Shown here piece after piece: positions 52,901 to 64,000 of a stretch of DNA of 64,000 bases (within the stretch, counting starts at the first letter, position 1; each line of letters begins with the position of its first letter). The notes beneath the pieces are model-generated. The model was given only the letters and a program-made list of their open reading frames with translations, was not told where the DNA came from and did not search any database. Position numbers and translations under genes: made by a program. This stretch comes from Pterobdella sp. o SKG-2022 (lineage: Eukaryota; Annelida; Clitellata; Hirudinida; Piscicolidae). The stretch is from the NCBI GenBank assembly GCA_964035795.1, contig OZ038326.1:2868259-2932258 (forward strand). Direction: 5' to 3'.

Positions 52901-54229
52901 ATGAAGCTTCAAAAGAAAGAAAAATTTTTTTCAACAGTGAAAAGCAGGCTTTATTCCTCCATAAATATCAAAGGTGTAAAGGTGCTTAATATCATAATGA
53001 AAAGTTCTAATTGAATTTATGTTTTTTCTCAAAATACATTATACAAAAATAGAATTTTTTTTTAAATTGAATTTTAAAAAAATAAATCTTTAATTCCAAT
53101 GAAAAAAAACTCCAGTTTTACATCTGATTATCCATTTTTTTCATGTTGTCAAAGTTTTGAAAGAAAGATGGAAATAGAAATTCAATTTTAAACTGTAAAA
53201 AAGCGTTTTTTTTTGTTTGGAAAGAAATAAAAACATATTTTTAACTCAAATTTCAAATAAATTTTTCTCATATTCATTACAATTCAATTAAAAAATGCAC
53301 TGAGTTTCAATGCAAAATATTTTTGAAAGCGTTGTGCATCCAATTTCTTCATATGCAAATTAAGGTTTTTTTCCATACTACAACTCTTCAATCTAACTTT
53401 TTCACCCACTTAACTTATTCTTATTCTACAAAACAACTGAACAATTTTTGAAAAAGTATTTAAACTGTTTTTTGGAAACTTCTTACCCTCTCTTCAACCA
53501 TGGACACTCATCGACATTCTCAAAAAACATATCTGATTAGTTCTACTTCTATCGGTTTCAAAAAAGTAAGTTCGTCAAAATGAATGTTTTTTCAAATTCA
53601 CTACACTGAAGTTTAGTTTGTGAAATGTTTCTTGTATTCTTGTATTTCTTTCTTAAGACACCTAATACTTAATGGTGTAAACTTAGTTGTTTCAAATACA
53701 ATTCATTTAATTCAATCAATACCCAAAACTCCAAATATCAGATTTCAAGTGAGAAAATCTCAAATAACTCAGTAATATAAAAAACCCAATATCTAGAAAA
53801 GCTTTGAAAATTTCAGTTTTAAAAACAATCCTTTAGGAATATTTTTGATTTTATCAACCTGACTATCATCCGTTGACTGACATTTAATACAATCAATCTG
53901 TCACGTATTGATGCATTTTCATCAACAGATTATCCCAAGTTTTTGACTGGTTATTTTCTAAGTAACACTTCACTTATACTGATTTTCAACTGAACTTTTA
54001 TAGAATGTGTTTTAGTATTTTGAAAAAACCATGGAAATCTTCATTGGAAAAACTATTCAAAAAGTTTCCCAAAATATTTTATCTAACAAAAATATGATTA
54101 GACAAATTTGTAAACAACAGGCCTACCATCTCAACAGACCCTATGGTAGGACTCCACTATATATACCAGCACTCTTAGTACAACCCCAACCAACACGCTT
54201 TTAATATAATTTCATTAGCACACCTATAA
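49962..54229. other. AT-rich stretch with two open patches
   Basis: Around 51056-51130 a frame starting at ATG reads MGILGMVRAVRCKICFERL, with a CKIC zinc-finger-like motif, but two frames are open and no acceptor is evident. Around 52680-52770 a G+C patch (ggttaaggggggtttt) is open on the minus strand. The rest is AT-rich without structure. Confidence 0.35.
50715..50789 (+). CDS. Weak candidate terminal exon
   Basis: The island follows AG (aaagtaag) and reads in phase 0 for 24 codons to TAA: LVAQVENLFETRPVLTVPL then NCYEV. The composition is protein-like, but the acceptor lacks a pyrimidine tract and the minus strand is open in two frames from a good acceptor (cttcataacag), so strand is uncertain. 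Confidence 0.25.
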   Translation, partial: LVAQVENLFETRPVLTVPLNCYEV

Positions 54230-54480
54230 CACAACAACAAACCATGCAATTAATATAATCACTACCACTAAGCCTTTTGTACAACCACCAACTTAACTAC
54301 CATTATAACTCTAGCACCACCATCACAACCACCATTATTACACCATCATCACATCTCCACCACCATCATCACATCTCCACCACCATCATCACACCACTTT
54401 CACACCACCACCATCACCTACCACCACCATCACCCACCACCAACACAATCACCACCACGATCAGTACACCATCTTTAATA
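54230..54480. repeat. Degenerate (CCA/CAT)n tract
   Basis: Imperfect caccaccatcatcacatct units include two near-identical copies of a caccaccatcatcacatctc block. The Thr/His-rich ORF at 54277-54546 is a repeat artefact over most of its length. Confidence 0.8.
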
Positions 54481-54505
54481 TTTCTGCATCATCGCGTCTC
54501 TCTCA

Positions 54506-54542
54506 ATGCCGCCTTCCTCTCTGGCTGTTTTATGTTTACATT
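54506..54542 (+). CDS. Possible first coding exon (signal-peptide-like)
   Basis: The frame ATG CCG CCT TCC TCT CTG GCT GTT ... encodes MPPSSLAVLCLH and ends at a strong GTGAGT donor in phase 1. The G+C is high for this window. A secreted protein often has a short first exon like this, but no phase-compatible exon on the plus strand downstream is convincing. It directly follows a CAT/CCA repeat and precedes a GT-rich repeat, so composition alone is weak evidence. Confidence 0.22.
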
Positions 54543-54600
54543 GTGAGTGTGTTTGTTTGTGTGTGTTTGTTTTTGTGTTTGTTTTTTTGTGTGTTTGTAA
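54543..54600. repeat. Degenerate (GT/GTTT)n tract
   Basis: The tract reads gtgagtgtgtttgtttgtgtgtgtttgtttttgtg and similar. It lies immediately 3' of the CCA/CAT tract, forming a compound repeat with strong strand asymmetry. Confidence 0.8.
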
Positions 54601-55965
54601 ATTTTTTCGAGTGTTAGCGTTTATGGCTTTTTTATAGCTGTTTAAAGTTACCCAGTAAATTTTTATTCTGTAAAATGATTTCCTTTTATGAGATATTCTT
54701 GCATGTACGCTGAAATCGAATATCAATTTGATTTAATTGAGAAGGGAGAATCTATAGTTTAAAAATAACTTTCATTTTTTTGAAATTTTTAAAAATTTAA
54801 ATTTTTTTGGATGATTTGTTTGGTGAAACTCGAAAATTTTTTAAAAGCTTTTTAAGAGTAGTCAAAAGTTTTTGAAAATGTTTCATGAGCACAAAAAAAC
54901 AATAGTTACTAAATAGATAACTGCAAAATCGCATGCAGACATTCAAAAATCCGGGAGATTTTATTACATTTCAAAATGTTTCAGATTTCCAAAGAAAAAG
55001 TCCCAGTTACATTAGGTTTTTAACGAAAAATTGAATAAAAAGAATATCAATGAATAATAAATAGATGGAAAAATTGAAAAAAATAATTTTTGATTGATTG
55101 CCGTAGCTACGCGCGCACATGACATTCTTAAACATTAGTAGACTCGAATAAAACTCGATATCTTTCTAAAAAATAAATTTTCAATGTGAAAGTTAGTAAT
55201 TCATTTCAAAATTTCAACTGTTTATCAATACAATTGTTTGGAGTGAGAATTTTCGACGTGATCACCGTTTGATGTTAACCCTAGTTACTTGTACTCGTAC
55301 AGCAGTATGAACTAATATAATAACTGATATAATTAATAATATAATTAATATAATATAGCTTACCAACGTCATCATAAAATCGTTGAAACTTCAGGAGTTA
55401 AACTTCGAAAATTTCATCAAGTCTTCAAATGACTGGATATTATTAGTTATAGTTTTTTTGAACATTTTATTTCGTATATTTTTTAAATAGAAGATATATT
55501 TTCTAAGTTTTTTGACAAATTTAAACTAATGAACCATGTAAAAATTTGAAAATTCATTAATTTGAATTTTTTTACTACTTTGATTATGAATGGAAAAAGC
55601 TTTTACAATTATTTCACTTTCCAAAAAAATTCTTTTCATTCTTCAGTGAAAAATTTTTTTTTCTTCGTTTTTAACTTGAATTTAAAGGTTTGTAAATATT
55701 TTAGGATAAAAAATCGTTGAAATGTTTTTACATAATTTCAACTTTTTTATTTCCACCACTAACAAAATGACTTTTAATCTAAATATATTCCCCGAATATT
55801 TTATCCAAAATTTTTTCAAACAAATTTTTCTCACAAAAACTTGAAAAAAAACAATCAAGTTTTTGCTCATTTTTTGAAAAACTGGATAAATTTTTGAAAG
55901 TTTGTCACATCGGCTTCAAAGATTTGGTTTATTCACTGTTTTCAACTCATGACTTCTCCTTTCAG
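54601..55965. other. AT-rich stretch
   Basis: No exon-like island with splice sites was seen. A slightly G+C-richer patch at 55255-55320 has stops in all frames. Confidence 0.5.
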
Positions 55966-56065
55966 CATTCCTAAGCGGTCTCTAACCTGCTTTATAGCTT
56001 TTTTTTGTTCAAATTTCAATTTTTTACAGATCATCAATCGGTTTTTCAGAATAATATCAAATTAA
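55966..56065 (+). CDS. Weak candidate terminal exon
   Basis: A very good acceptor (acttctcctttcag) opens a phase-2 frame of 32 codons to TAA, beginning IPKRSLTCFIAFFCSNF. Only the first 40 bases have raised G+C. No homologue is recognised. Confidence 0.25.
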
Positions 56066-56580
56066 TGTTGAAAAAGTTCTTATTTTTCAAAAAATTAAAA
56101 AAGCAACGTCTTTTCTAATAAGAAACGGCTCGGTTTTTTCATTTCGTCCTTCAAATAACACCTGGTTGATTTATATTAAATCTCAAAAAACATCAGTATA
56201 ATTTTAAATTTAACAAAAAAAAATTTAATTTTTTAGAGGCAACTGGATATCAAACCAAAATAACTTTTTTGAATTTATTTTGTATATTACTTTTCTTATA
56301 TTTTTTCATTGTTTTTATTACTTCGAATTTGTCTTATTGCAATTCTATAAATTAAAGATTATATCAACTTGAAAATAATCGATAACAGATAGCTTCAATT
56401 TTAAATAAGTTCGGAAATTTCCACAGTATAAAAACCCCATTCAAAGAGTCATAAAGACTCATTCAAAGTTACTGGCCAACTGAAAAACTACTATCAAACA
56501 ACAAAAAACTGAAAAAACAACAAAAATAAAAAATTCTGAAAAACTGCAAAAAATTTTTGGAAATTAGCAACGTGACACAC

Positions 56581-56644
56581 CTACAACAACGCCCAGTTTG
56601 ATTTCATTAATTGATGCGATCACTCGTGTAACCGCACTGATTAG
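56581..56644 (-). CDS. Candidate exon, strand ambiguous
   Basis: One of the clearest G+C islands in the second half of the window (56570-56655). On the minus strand, acceptor acatgcag (phase 0) to donor GTGTGT (phase 1) encodes LISAVTRVIASINEIKLGVVV. On the plus strand the same island is open from AG at 56566 for 36 codons, ending in LISCMFCGKLLKK. Minus is slightly preferred because both splice sites are present. Product unknown. Confidence 0.28.
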
Positions 56645-56655
56645 CTGCATGTTTT

Positions 56656-59600
56656 GCGGGAAACTATTAAAAAAATAATATATAAGAAAAGATAAATTTT
56701 TTAAATTATTATAAAATGGTTATATTATAAAATTTGTGTCAAGCTATCTGTTGTAAAAAAAATACGATGTGGTCTAGAAACTTTCGGATTGACGCTACAA
56801 CATTTTGTCCTTTTTCTTTTTTTTTAGAATATACTTCTAGTTAAATAGAAAATGTATTTTTATATCAAAACAATTGAATTTTATGCGAAATAAACACTTA
56901 ATTCTATGGCGTATTTTTTGTTGGCAAACAATGTTTCCCATATATTAAAACTAGGACTCCACGCATGAACAAAAGCGATGTATACTATTTAACTAAACTA
57001 TTGTGTGGCACTCTTTGAATGTTGAAATATAATTCTTTTAAAAAAATTTTTCTATTTCTGCTTTTCAAATGAATTCAGCTACGGTAACTCTGAATTGTTC
57101 GAGTTATAAATTGAATGGTACATTTTAAATTCAAACAAATATTCAAGAAATGAGTTTCAAGCTTTTAAAAACAAAAAATAATCAAAATGACATTGATTGA
57201 AAACAGATTTTGAAACATTAAATAGCACAACATAAAGTTTAAAATAAAATAGAATTCCGTGCATGCATCGGCCCATAACAGAAAATAACTGAGATATCGC
57301 CACTTTCAGACATCAAACTCAACTAAATCAAAATTTTTGACTCATTTTTGACGTTTTTTACAGAAAAATTCAAAATAAAAGTTGAATGCCTTCATGTTTA
57401 AAATCTCTCGGTGGTTCAGCTACATCATAACACCAAGGTTTAAAAGAATTTTGCTAGCAATTCATTCAAAACATAGTAGTCAAACCACACCAAACTCCGT
57501 TTCATCATGAACTTGAAACTCAATGAACAAATTTAATGAAAATTTATATTCATTTTCATTATGTGTATTTGAGAATTGTTTTGTAACAGTATCTATTTGA
57601 ATTATTTGTAGTAGTGGGCGTTCTATGCTTGATTAAAAATTCAATTAAGTGTAAGCTTTTAATTATTTTGTCGATGTTACTTAATATCATGATCAATATC
57701 ATTGGTATTTATTCAAAAAAAGTAGTCAAAAAACATTTTTAAAACAATATATTCAAACTAAACTAATAATTATCTTATTAAAAACTTTGCTTTATTGGTT
57801 ATGTAAAACCTTCCAGTTATTTTCACGGCAATGTTTCTTTTAACTGTTCAAACATTCGGAAGAATTCATCTAAAAAAACTATTTAAGAAAAAATATAGTT
57901 GATTTTTTTATTCCGTGTTAATGCTTACAGTGTACTACACCAAACCTACATTACATTTTCACTCCATCCATCACTGTTCTATTGTGCAGCTTTGCATATG
58001 TTTTCATTTGTACGATTAGCACATGCTTTCAAGAGAAATAACTATTTTAATCATTATATCCCTCTATTTGAACTTATAAATTTAGCTTTGATTGTCCTTT
58101 ATACCTTGTAATTCTTATACATCAAAAATACAGTTATTGTTTGATCTGAGAAATTCTAGTTTTATTATCCACTAAGAATATTGTATATATTTTGATATTA
58201 TACCACTAGTACAAACCATAAAGCAAAACGAACCTGAAAACAGCGGATAGTTCTCTTGGGAGTGAGTGCAAATAAAAAAATACATCTAAGTCGGTTCACT
58301 GCTATGTGGCTACTACTTTAATTTTTCAAAATTGCCACAACGAATCATAAAGTCTTTCTAATAAAAATCTCATAGAACACCCTATCATTTATGTATGCAA
58401 TGCCAAGTTCTTTGGTGTCATTTGTATAGGGGCCTACTAAAATGAGCTTCATAATTTCATGGCTTTTGGGGTTTATATCTATTGGTTATAGGTTTATCAA
58501 ACAAATCTGGTTTTATGTTATTTGATTATATGAATATAATACAAACCTGAATCTTAGCTGAGTGATTTTGAAAAGTTGAGTTGGTTTGAGCCGTTGAATT
58601 GAGCATTTTTGAAGATCAGATGAAATGGTATGCCTAAAAAACTTGAGAAATGAATATGTCTTAACTTCAAGTTAATGTCTCTAACGGTTTTGAAAAAAAA
58701 ATAAAAAATTAATAAAAAAAATATAGTAATAAAAAAAGTAGATTTGACTAGCTTGTCTTGAAAAAAAGATTGGAAAGAATCAAAAAAGTGGAAGCAAAAG
58801 ATATATAAAAATAAGATTGCGAAAATGATTTTCAAGAAAAGTTCTTCAAAATGAAAGCTTAGGATGAACGATTAATAAGCAACCAAATTCCGGATGATGG
58901 TGTGAATATTGACTTTTTGAATTAAATTTTTTTAGGTTGGGGGACGATTTACTGGCTGTTTTCTTCACAAGTGGTTCAATGATTGGAATGAAAAAGTGTT
59001 GAAATAAACAGCAACGGCTTAAGAATAATTTTTTGTATCTTTTAAAGATAGATTTACTCGTTTTATAAGTTTTTAATATTTTTAAACTACAATAAAACTC
59101 ACAAAAAGATTTTATATACAAGTTTTTACATTAACTGGTGTTATTCAGTCTCTCATTATCAATTCATTATCTACAAAAAACAATTCCAATGTAAAATGAT
59201 ATCCTTGTGGATTTTATTGGAAAATTTTTCAAACCAAACTCCACATAAGCTTTACTGTTTAATCTCAAAATTTCTCAAAAAAATAGTTTAATAATACTTA
59301 GATTTTCATATCCATAGTTCCAGAGTTTATCAACCAAAACAAACTGTTAAATGAATTGTTGGAAACTTTCTAATTGTTCTATATATTTGTTAGAGTATTA
59401 TTTTTAAAAATTTCAAAAACACTTAATATTAACCGTGAGTTCATCTTACAATGGCGAGGGGTGTGTGTGTGTGTACTTATATTCGATTCCTTTCTTTCAG
59501 CTTCTATTTTCTCTCTTTATTTGCAATTTATTATTTCGTGTTTAAATAGAATTTAAATATTAAATTTTTTATTAGAAGTTTTTATTTGTTTGAGAAAATG

Positions 59601-60370
59601 CTTTGGAAAGGTGGTGAAATAAAAAGAATTAACATTTGAATGTTTCTATCAAAAATTAATTTTTGAACTTTTAAACTACGAATTTCATTTTTCAAATCGG
59701 TTTTGATATTTTTATAATTTTTTGTTTGAGCTCAAAAATCAATAATGATTTTTTATCGGGTTTTCAAATAATTACTCTTTTTTTTTGTTCATTTTTATTT
59801 AAAAAATCGACAATTCTTGGTTAATTTTAGAAATAGATTGATGTTTTCGAAAAGTGTTGGAAGAACTGACAAATAGTGCCCAGTGCTCGTTTTATGTATT
59901 GAAATTAAAAGACGAACAATGTACTTTGAAAAAGAGGATTAAATTGAATGAATAATCAATACTATGAACAGCATTTCAAATCCATTTTTTAGTTTTTTTT
60001 AAATATAAGTTGAATTTCTATGGTCAGATTCTCAAATGATAAATTGACTGAAATTTGAAAAACTGGGAGTTTTTATTTTGCATCAGATTTGTAAACTCCA
60101 AACTCAATGCGTTAGCATGGAATTAATTTTTCATAAAACTTGAGTACAAAAAGTTTTTCCAGACCTGACTCACAAGAAAATCATTTTTTCCAACCATTCA
60201 GCTGCTTGTTTTTCCACACTGTACTTAAATCCACTTTTTCATTTTTCTTGTTTAATTTAAATAAAAATTTCACCCAATGCTTCTATGCAATTTTTTAGAT
60301 GTTTTTTCAAATAAAAATTTTGCACAATGGTTTTATCCATTTTTGATGTAGTTTTACAATTTTCTTCCAG
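56656..60370. other. AT-rich stretch
   Basis: ORFs of about 90 codons on the minus strand (58554-58835, 58846-59121) and 70 codons on the plus strand (57899-58111) are within chance expectation; none has splice context. The 57899 frame has many aromatic and His residues from 57926 on. A patch at 57255-57310 on the minus strand reads MSESGDISVIFCYG but lacks a good acceptor. Confidence 0.35.
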
Positions 60371-60448
60371 CGCACTTTTGTGGTACGGTGGCAATTCGAC
60401 AATGTAGAAATTTATGAAAACGTTTCTATTTGTACACAGCCATTTTGA
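60371..60448 (+). CDS. Candidate terminal exon, product unknown
   Basis: One of the best acceptors in the second half (tttacaattttcttccag) leads in phase 0 into 25 codons to TGA: RTFVVRWQFDNVEIYENV then SICTQPF. The composition is balanced and G+C is clearly above the flanks. The alternating hydrophobic pattern suggests beta strands in an extracellular domain, but no family is recognised and the upstream exon was not identified. Confidence 0.42.
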   Translation, partial: RTFVVRWQFDNVEIYENVSICTQPF

Positions 60449-61689
60449 AATTTGACATTCATGAAAAATAATTTTAAAAAATAATAATAAATAAGTCTGA
60501 AAATTTTCAAAAAATATAAAAATATTTTTTCACCACTGAAATTCAAATTTGAAATGTGATAAACGTGACATTTTTAAAATTCAACCTGAAAATTGGAAAA
60601 AAAGTTTTGGCTTGAATTTGTTTCAATCAAAAGATTCAACGTTAATAACAAAAAAATTAACTTTGTAAACAAACTGTCCCGTAATTTACTGTTGCACACA
60701 CAAATGCAACTTTGAGCCATGTAAATTTTCTAAAATTGCATCTCACTAAGACCGTAGTTTTAAAAATGAATTTAATTTTACAACGAAAAATAGTTCGCAT
60801 TTATTTTTGCTATCATATTTTGATAAATTTTTATGTATATAATGACTGAAACATTCTTAGATATTTATCAAAAAACTAAAGAAAATTTAGTGCTTTGAAG
60901 TTGCAAGGAAATTATCGCTGATCTTATCAAGACTGGAATACCGGTTGATAATTTACATCAATTTTGAGTTTTTTCTGTTTTCGAAACATTTTATAAATGT
61001 CTGTACAATCTTTCATAGATCTATATACAATAAAACTGATTTGAGCAACGTGGCTTTAAAAAACTTCAATTTCATGGTCTTTTTCATGGTTTTGTGTGAG
61101 TTCATGAGCAAACGAATACTTGTGATTTTTCATGTATATTTTTTTATTGAATAATTCCATTAAACTATGATTTCATTTTTTCATGATTTCTATCAAGAGT
61201 AGGAGTCTGTTTTGAATCTGTCATATTAAAATTTATTTACCTGTGAGACTTATTCAATTGAAATAAATGATAAAATCAGTTTTTTCTATTAAATTGATAA
61301 AATTACTTTTAATCTTTTTATAAAACTTCGATAGTTTCTGAATTCTTCAGACAAACCGTTGGAAATTATTCATACGAAGTTATAAAAGATATTCTCAAAA
61401 CTTGGAATACCTGCTGAGAAGAGAATGTTATTGTGAAAGTTGACATCTTAAACTGCTTTCATCTATTATTTTCCATTTTTTATACACACTTTTGATTTAG
61501 TCGACTAAATTTTTTTGAATAAAAACAATAATTTAAGACAAAATTAAACTTAAATTAAGACACCCCAATAACTCAAAAAACAGAAAAAATCATATAATAA
61601 TTTTTGGAAAGTCGATGCTTAAAATGGATCTAATCATTCTTCCTTCCCTCTAATAACTACTCAAACCTTCATTCATTTTTGGATCACAC
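60449..61689. other. AT-rich stretch
   Basis: A 25-codon frame at about 60671-60750 is unusually Cys-rich (NCPVIYCCTHKCNFEPC) but has no AG upstream to start an exon. Nothing else stands out. Confidence 0.4.
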
Positions 61690-61743
61690 CTGGAGTACTC
61701 CAAACAGACTGGTTTATCAGTTTTTTCTCATCAGGCTTGGTTT
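61690..61743 (-). CDS. Candidate internal exon
   Basis: On the minus strand, a very good acceptor (taaatcttatcttag) leads in phase 1 into 17 codons, TKPDEKKLINQSVWSTP, ending CTCCAG with a GTGTGA donor (phase 1 out). The charged, soluble composition differs from AT-driven frames. It joins in phase with 62786-62863 upstream (G+AA gives Glu) and with 45477-45547 downstream. A 51-codon plus-strand frame across the same bases has no acceptor. Confidence 0.42.
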
Positions 61744-62785
61744 CTAAGATAAGATTTAGTAGCGAAAAAGTATCATAGGACAACACTCAGAAAGCCAATG
61801 AAGGAAATATGATGTGTTTTTCACTGAATAACATGAAAAAAAGGAAAATTTTGATTTAGTTTTTTCATTTTTGCAAATTGTTTTTCACAAACTTTTATTT
61901 TTTATATTTTAATATTATTACTTTTTTTTCCAAAAAATAAAACATTAAACCTTTCACTCTTTTCTTTTGAAGAGCCATTCACGTTTTATATAACAATTAA
62001 TTTTTCAAACTATAAAAAACAAAATATATATTAAATTGTATCAATAACATAAATAATTTTTCTATACTTTCATCAATTGCCCAATTTCTACATATATATA
62101 TAGCAAAACAAGAAAATTGAACTAAAAACCATAAACACAATAAAGCAAAAAACTAACAAAAAAATACATGAAAAAAACAACCAAAAACATAGTAGAAAGC
62201 TGCGGAAAAGTGACAAAGTGGAAGGAATTACAAGAACGCAGCAGCGACTGAAAGGATTTGCCTCACTTCATAATGGATCACGTTGCCCACTCACCTCCAT
62301 AAAAATTAACATTCAACTGCATTTTGTTTGCTTTTTAAATTTTTTTTTGCTGATTTTAGGAAAAATATTTTTTTTTTTTATTTTATATTTTTTTTTAGTT
62401 TAACATCTTTTAGTTCATTATTTTTTCTTCATTTTCTTAAGGGTTTATTTTTTATTTGATTTTTTAATTAAGTTTTTGACACACCCTGGTTTATAAAGCT
62501 TAATAATATTTTCTTATTACAACTTACTTTTTTGTACTAAAAACTTATCAATTTTTTATAAAACAAAATCCTAATAAAAAACAAAAAAAATTAATATAAC
62601 TGAAAAATAACAAAATAAATGCAATACGAAATAAGACACGGTGAACACTTGATTGAACTTTTTGTCTAGTGAGAATGAATTTACATTTGAATAGGCAAAT
62701 ACATAACAGAACAACCAAGAAAGAATTTCTTGGAAACGGCTGTTTCAACGCAAATCTTTCTATTCAAAGCGTTTCTAATACTTAC

Positions 62786-62863
62786 CTAAACGTTTCAGCG
62801 CAATGGTATCGAATCGTGAATAAATGTTTGAGGTTTTATCGAATAAATTAAATAAATTTTTTG
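62786..62863 (-). CDS. Candidate exon upstream of 61743
   Basis: On the minus strand the frame ends FDKTSNIYSRFDTIALKRL plus one base at a consensus GTAAGT donor. Its 5' limit is unsure: the acceptor aaattaag at 62864 is weak. Phase 1 out matches the next exon at 61743, giving ...ALKRL-E-TKPDE... across the junction. A signal-peptide-like minus-strand ORF (62548-62748) and a plus-strand ORF (62669-62851) overlap or adjoin it and are considered less likely. Confidence 0.38.
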
Positions 62864-64000
62864 CTTAATTTATTTTATGTTTTTTTGTGAAAAAAACACT
62901 TTTGAGATTTGAAAAAAAATTATTATTATTTTTTGATGAAAAATTGCTTAAAAATTTGAATTAATTTGAATTTAATATAATTATTGTATTTTGAATTATT
63001 GTTTCAGTTTGGAATTAACACGAACCACGTATCATTTCAAAAAACATTTTTTTTTAAAATAAAACTTTGTATTTAGATAATATAGTATCGTTTTTGTTGC
63101 TCATACTATCAATAAAAAAAAAAGTCAATTTATAATAAAAAAAATAAGATGGAAACCAAAAAAACTGAAAATCTATCTTGGTACGTCAATTAACATCTTT
63201 GTCTAGTGGGTTTTTTTCAAAAACACCATTAATTGAATTATTAGAACTTGGTAAGTTATGGAAATTATTTAACCGTTAAAATTTCATTTCTTCATTTTTA
63301 TTCAACATAATTTTAAAGCATTTAACTTTTCAATCACCATTTTTATTTTTTTTTAATTATTTTTCCAGTTTGATACTTTCTATTTAAATAAGTTTTATAA
63401 AACCTTTAATAAATGAAAGCTAAAATTTAAAAAAAAAAGTTTGTAAAATATTCAATAATATCAAACAAAAATAATAACCAAAACATCAATTTAATCTCAA
63501 AAAAAAAATTTTAACGATGCGCACTAATATGTTATAATTTTTTTTTTTGAATTTATATTAAGATATACTAGTTTTATCACCAAAGATTTTCTGATTATCA
63601 TTCAGCGTTATGTTATATAGATGTCATGGTATGAAAATGGTTAATTATAAAAACTATGTCGAAACATCACATCGGAGTTTTGTTTTGTAGCTTTTTTCAT
63701 ACCAGTTTGTATGAAAAAATCAAAACAATAAGAATAAAATTTTTTTTTTTATTTTTTATTTTATTATTTTAGTTTTTCTTTTTACAACGTTGAAAAATTA
63801 CTATTTAAAAAGCTTATCTCAATGAGATTGAGCACTAGGAAAAATAGAGCAGTCGTAATAGCAGTATTAAACTTTATGTGGAGTTGATAGAGCTATTTCC
63901 AAGTCTTGCGACCGTTTTATTGACTATATGAAAAAGTTATCCCGATGGAATTATAAAAGTAAAGCTAAGTTTAAAATTTTCACATTGTGGAATTCCTTTA
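62864..64000. other. AT-rich stretch to the end of the window
   Basis: There is poly-A/T-rich sequence only. 63830-63930 is slightly G+C-richer but has no open frame with splice sites. Confidence 0.5.

Noticed and set aside
58554..59121. Two adjacent minus-strand ORFs of 93 and 91 codons
   Set aside because: ORFs this long are expected once or twice by chance at this base composition; they are in different frames, with no splice sites or motif.
60671..60750. Short Cys-rich frame NCPVIYCCTHKCNFEPC
   Set aside because: No acceptor or start codon; only 25 codons.
62218..62403. Plus-strand ORF and minus-strand GTGAGT donor over a G+C-rich patch
   Set aside because: Both strands can be read but phases of the minus-strand pieces do not join and the plus frame lacks an acceptor.
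62548..62748. Minus-strand ORF MKQPFPRNSFLVVLLCICLF, signal-peptide-like
   Set aside because: Its obvious donor (GTAAAT) would create a stop when joined to the next exon, and 62786-62863 gives a better in-phase upstream exon.

Overview
The window looks like nuclear DNA from an intron-rich, extremely A+T-rich invertebrate animal (about a quarter G+C by eye). The reasons are one clearly recognisable metazoan gene split into small exons with GT..AG introns, tRNA-derived SINE-like copies, many microsatellites, and short islands of higher G+C that behave like exons in otherwise poly-A/poly-T-rich sequence. A paraoxonase (PON/MEC-6) family gene together with a nematode-style cysteine-rich secreted-protein gene would fit a nematode, but the species cannot be fixed from this sequence. 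Nothing bacterial (operons, ribosome binding sites, CRISPR) is present. Uninterrupted ATG ORFs of 60-130 codons are about what chance gives at this base composition, so most were ignored.

Layout. 1-11.4 kb is mostly non-coding, with a truncated tRNA-like repeat at 0.2 kb, a possible small exon at 1.7 kb, CA-, CAA/TAA- and AT-rich repeats and a 16-bp minisatellite at 9.4 kb. 11.39-14.65 kb (+) holds a complete 11-exon paraoxonase/arylesterase gene; its exon phases join without a break into a 362-residue protein that keeps the catalytic calcium ligands, the His-His dyad and the disulphide cysteines. 16.17 kb (+) holds an unidentified exon followed by a purine-rich tract. 20.96-33.37 kb (-) holds four well-bounded exons whose phases chain together into a cysteine-rich, probably surface-anchored protein resembling the nematode DUF19/T20D4.11-like type. 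Plus-strand candidate exons at 23.6 and 30.9 kb and two tRNA-derived repeats lie inside its introns. 35.3-36.3 kb carries two long tetranucleotide arrays. From 36.4 kb to the end there are only isolated candidate exons; three minus-strand ones (62.8, 61.7 and 45.5 kb) are phase-compatible and may be one gene with a long intron.

How far this goes. Only the paraoxonase gene is identified by homology. The cysteine-rich gene is a strong structural inference. The remaining exons are called from local G+C, splice sites and frame, and their order and membership in genes need RNA evidence. I see no multi-gene pathway or obviously new molecular system; the most interesting items are the complete paraoxonase, the interleaved opposite-strand exons around the cysteine-rich gene, and the tRNA-derived repeat family.
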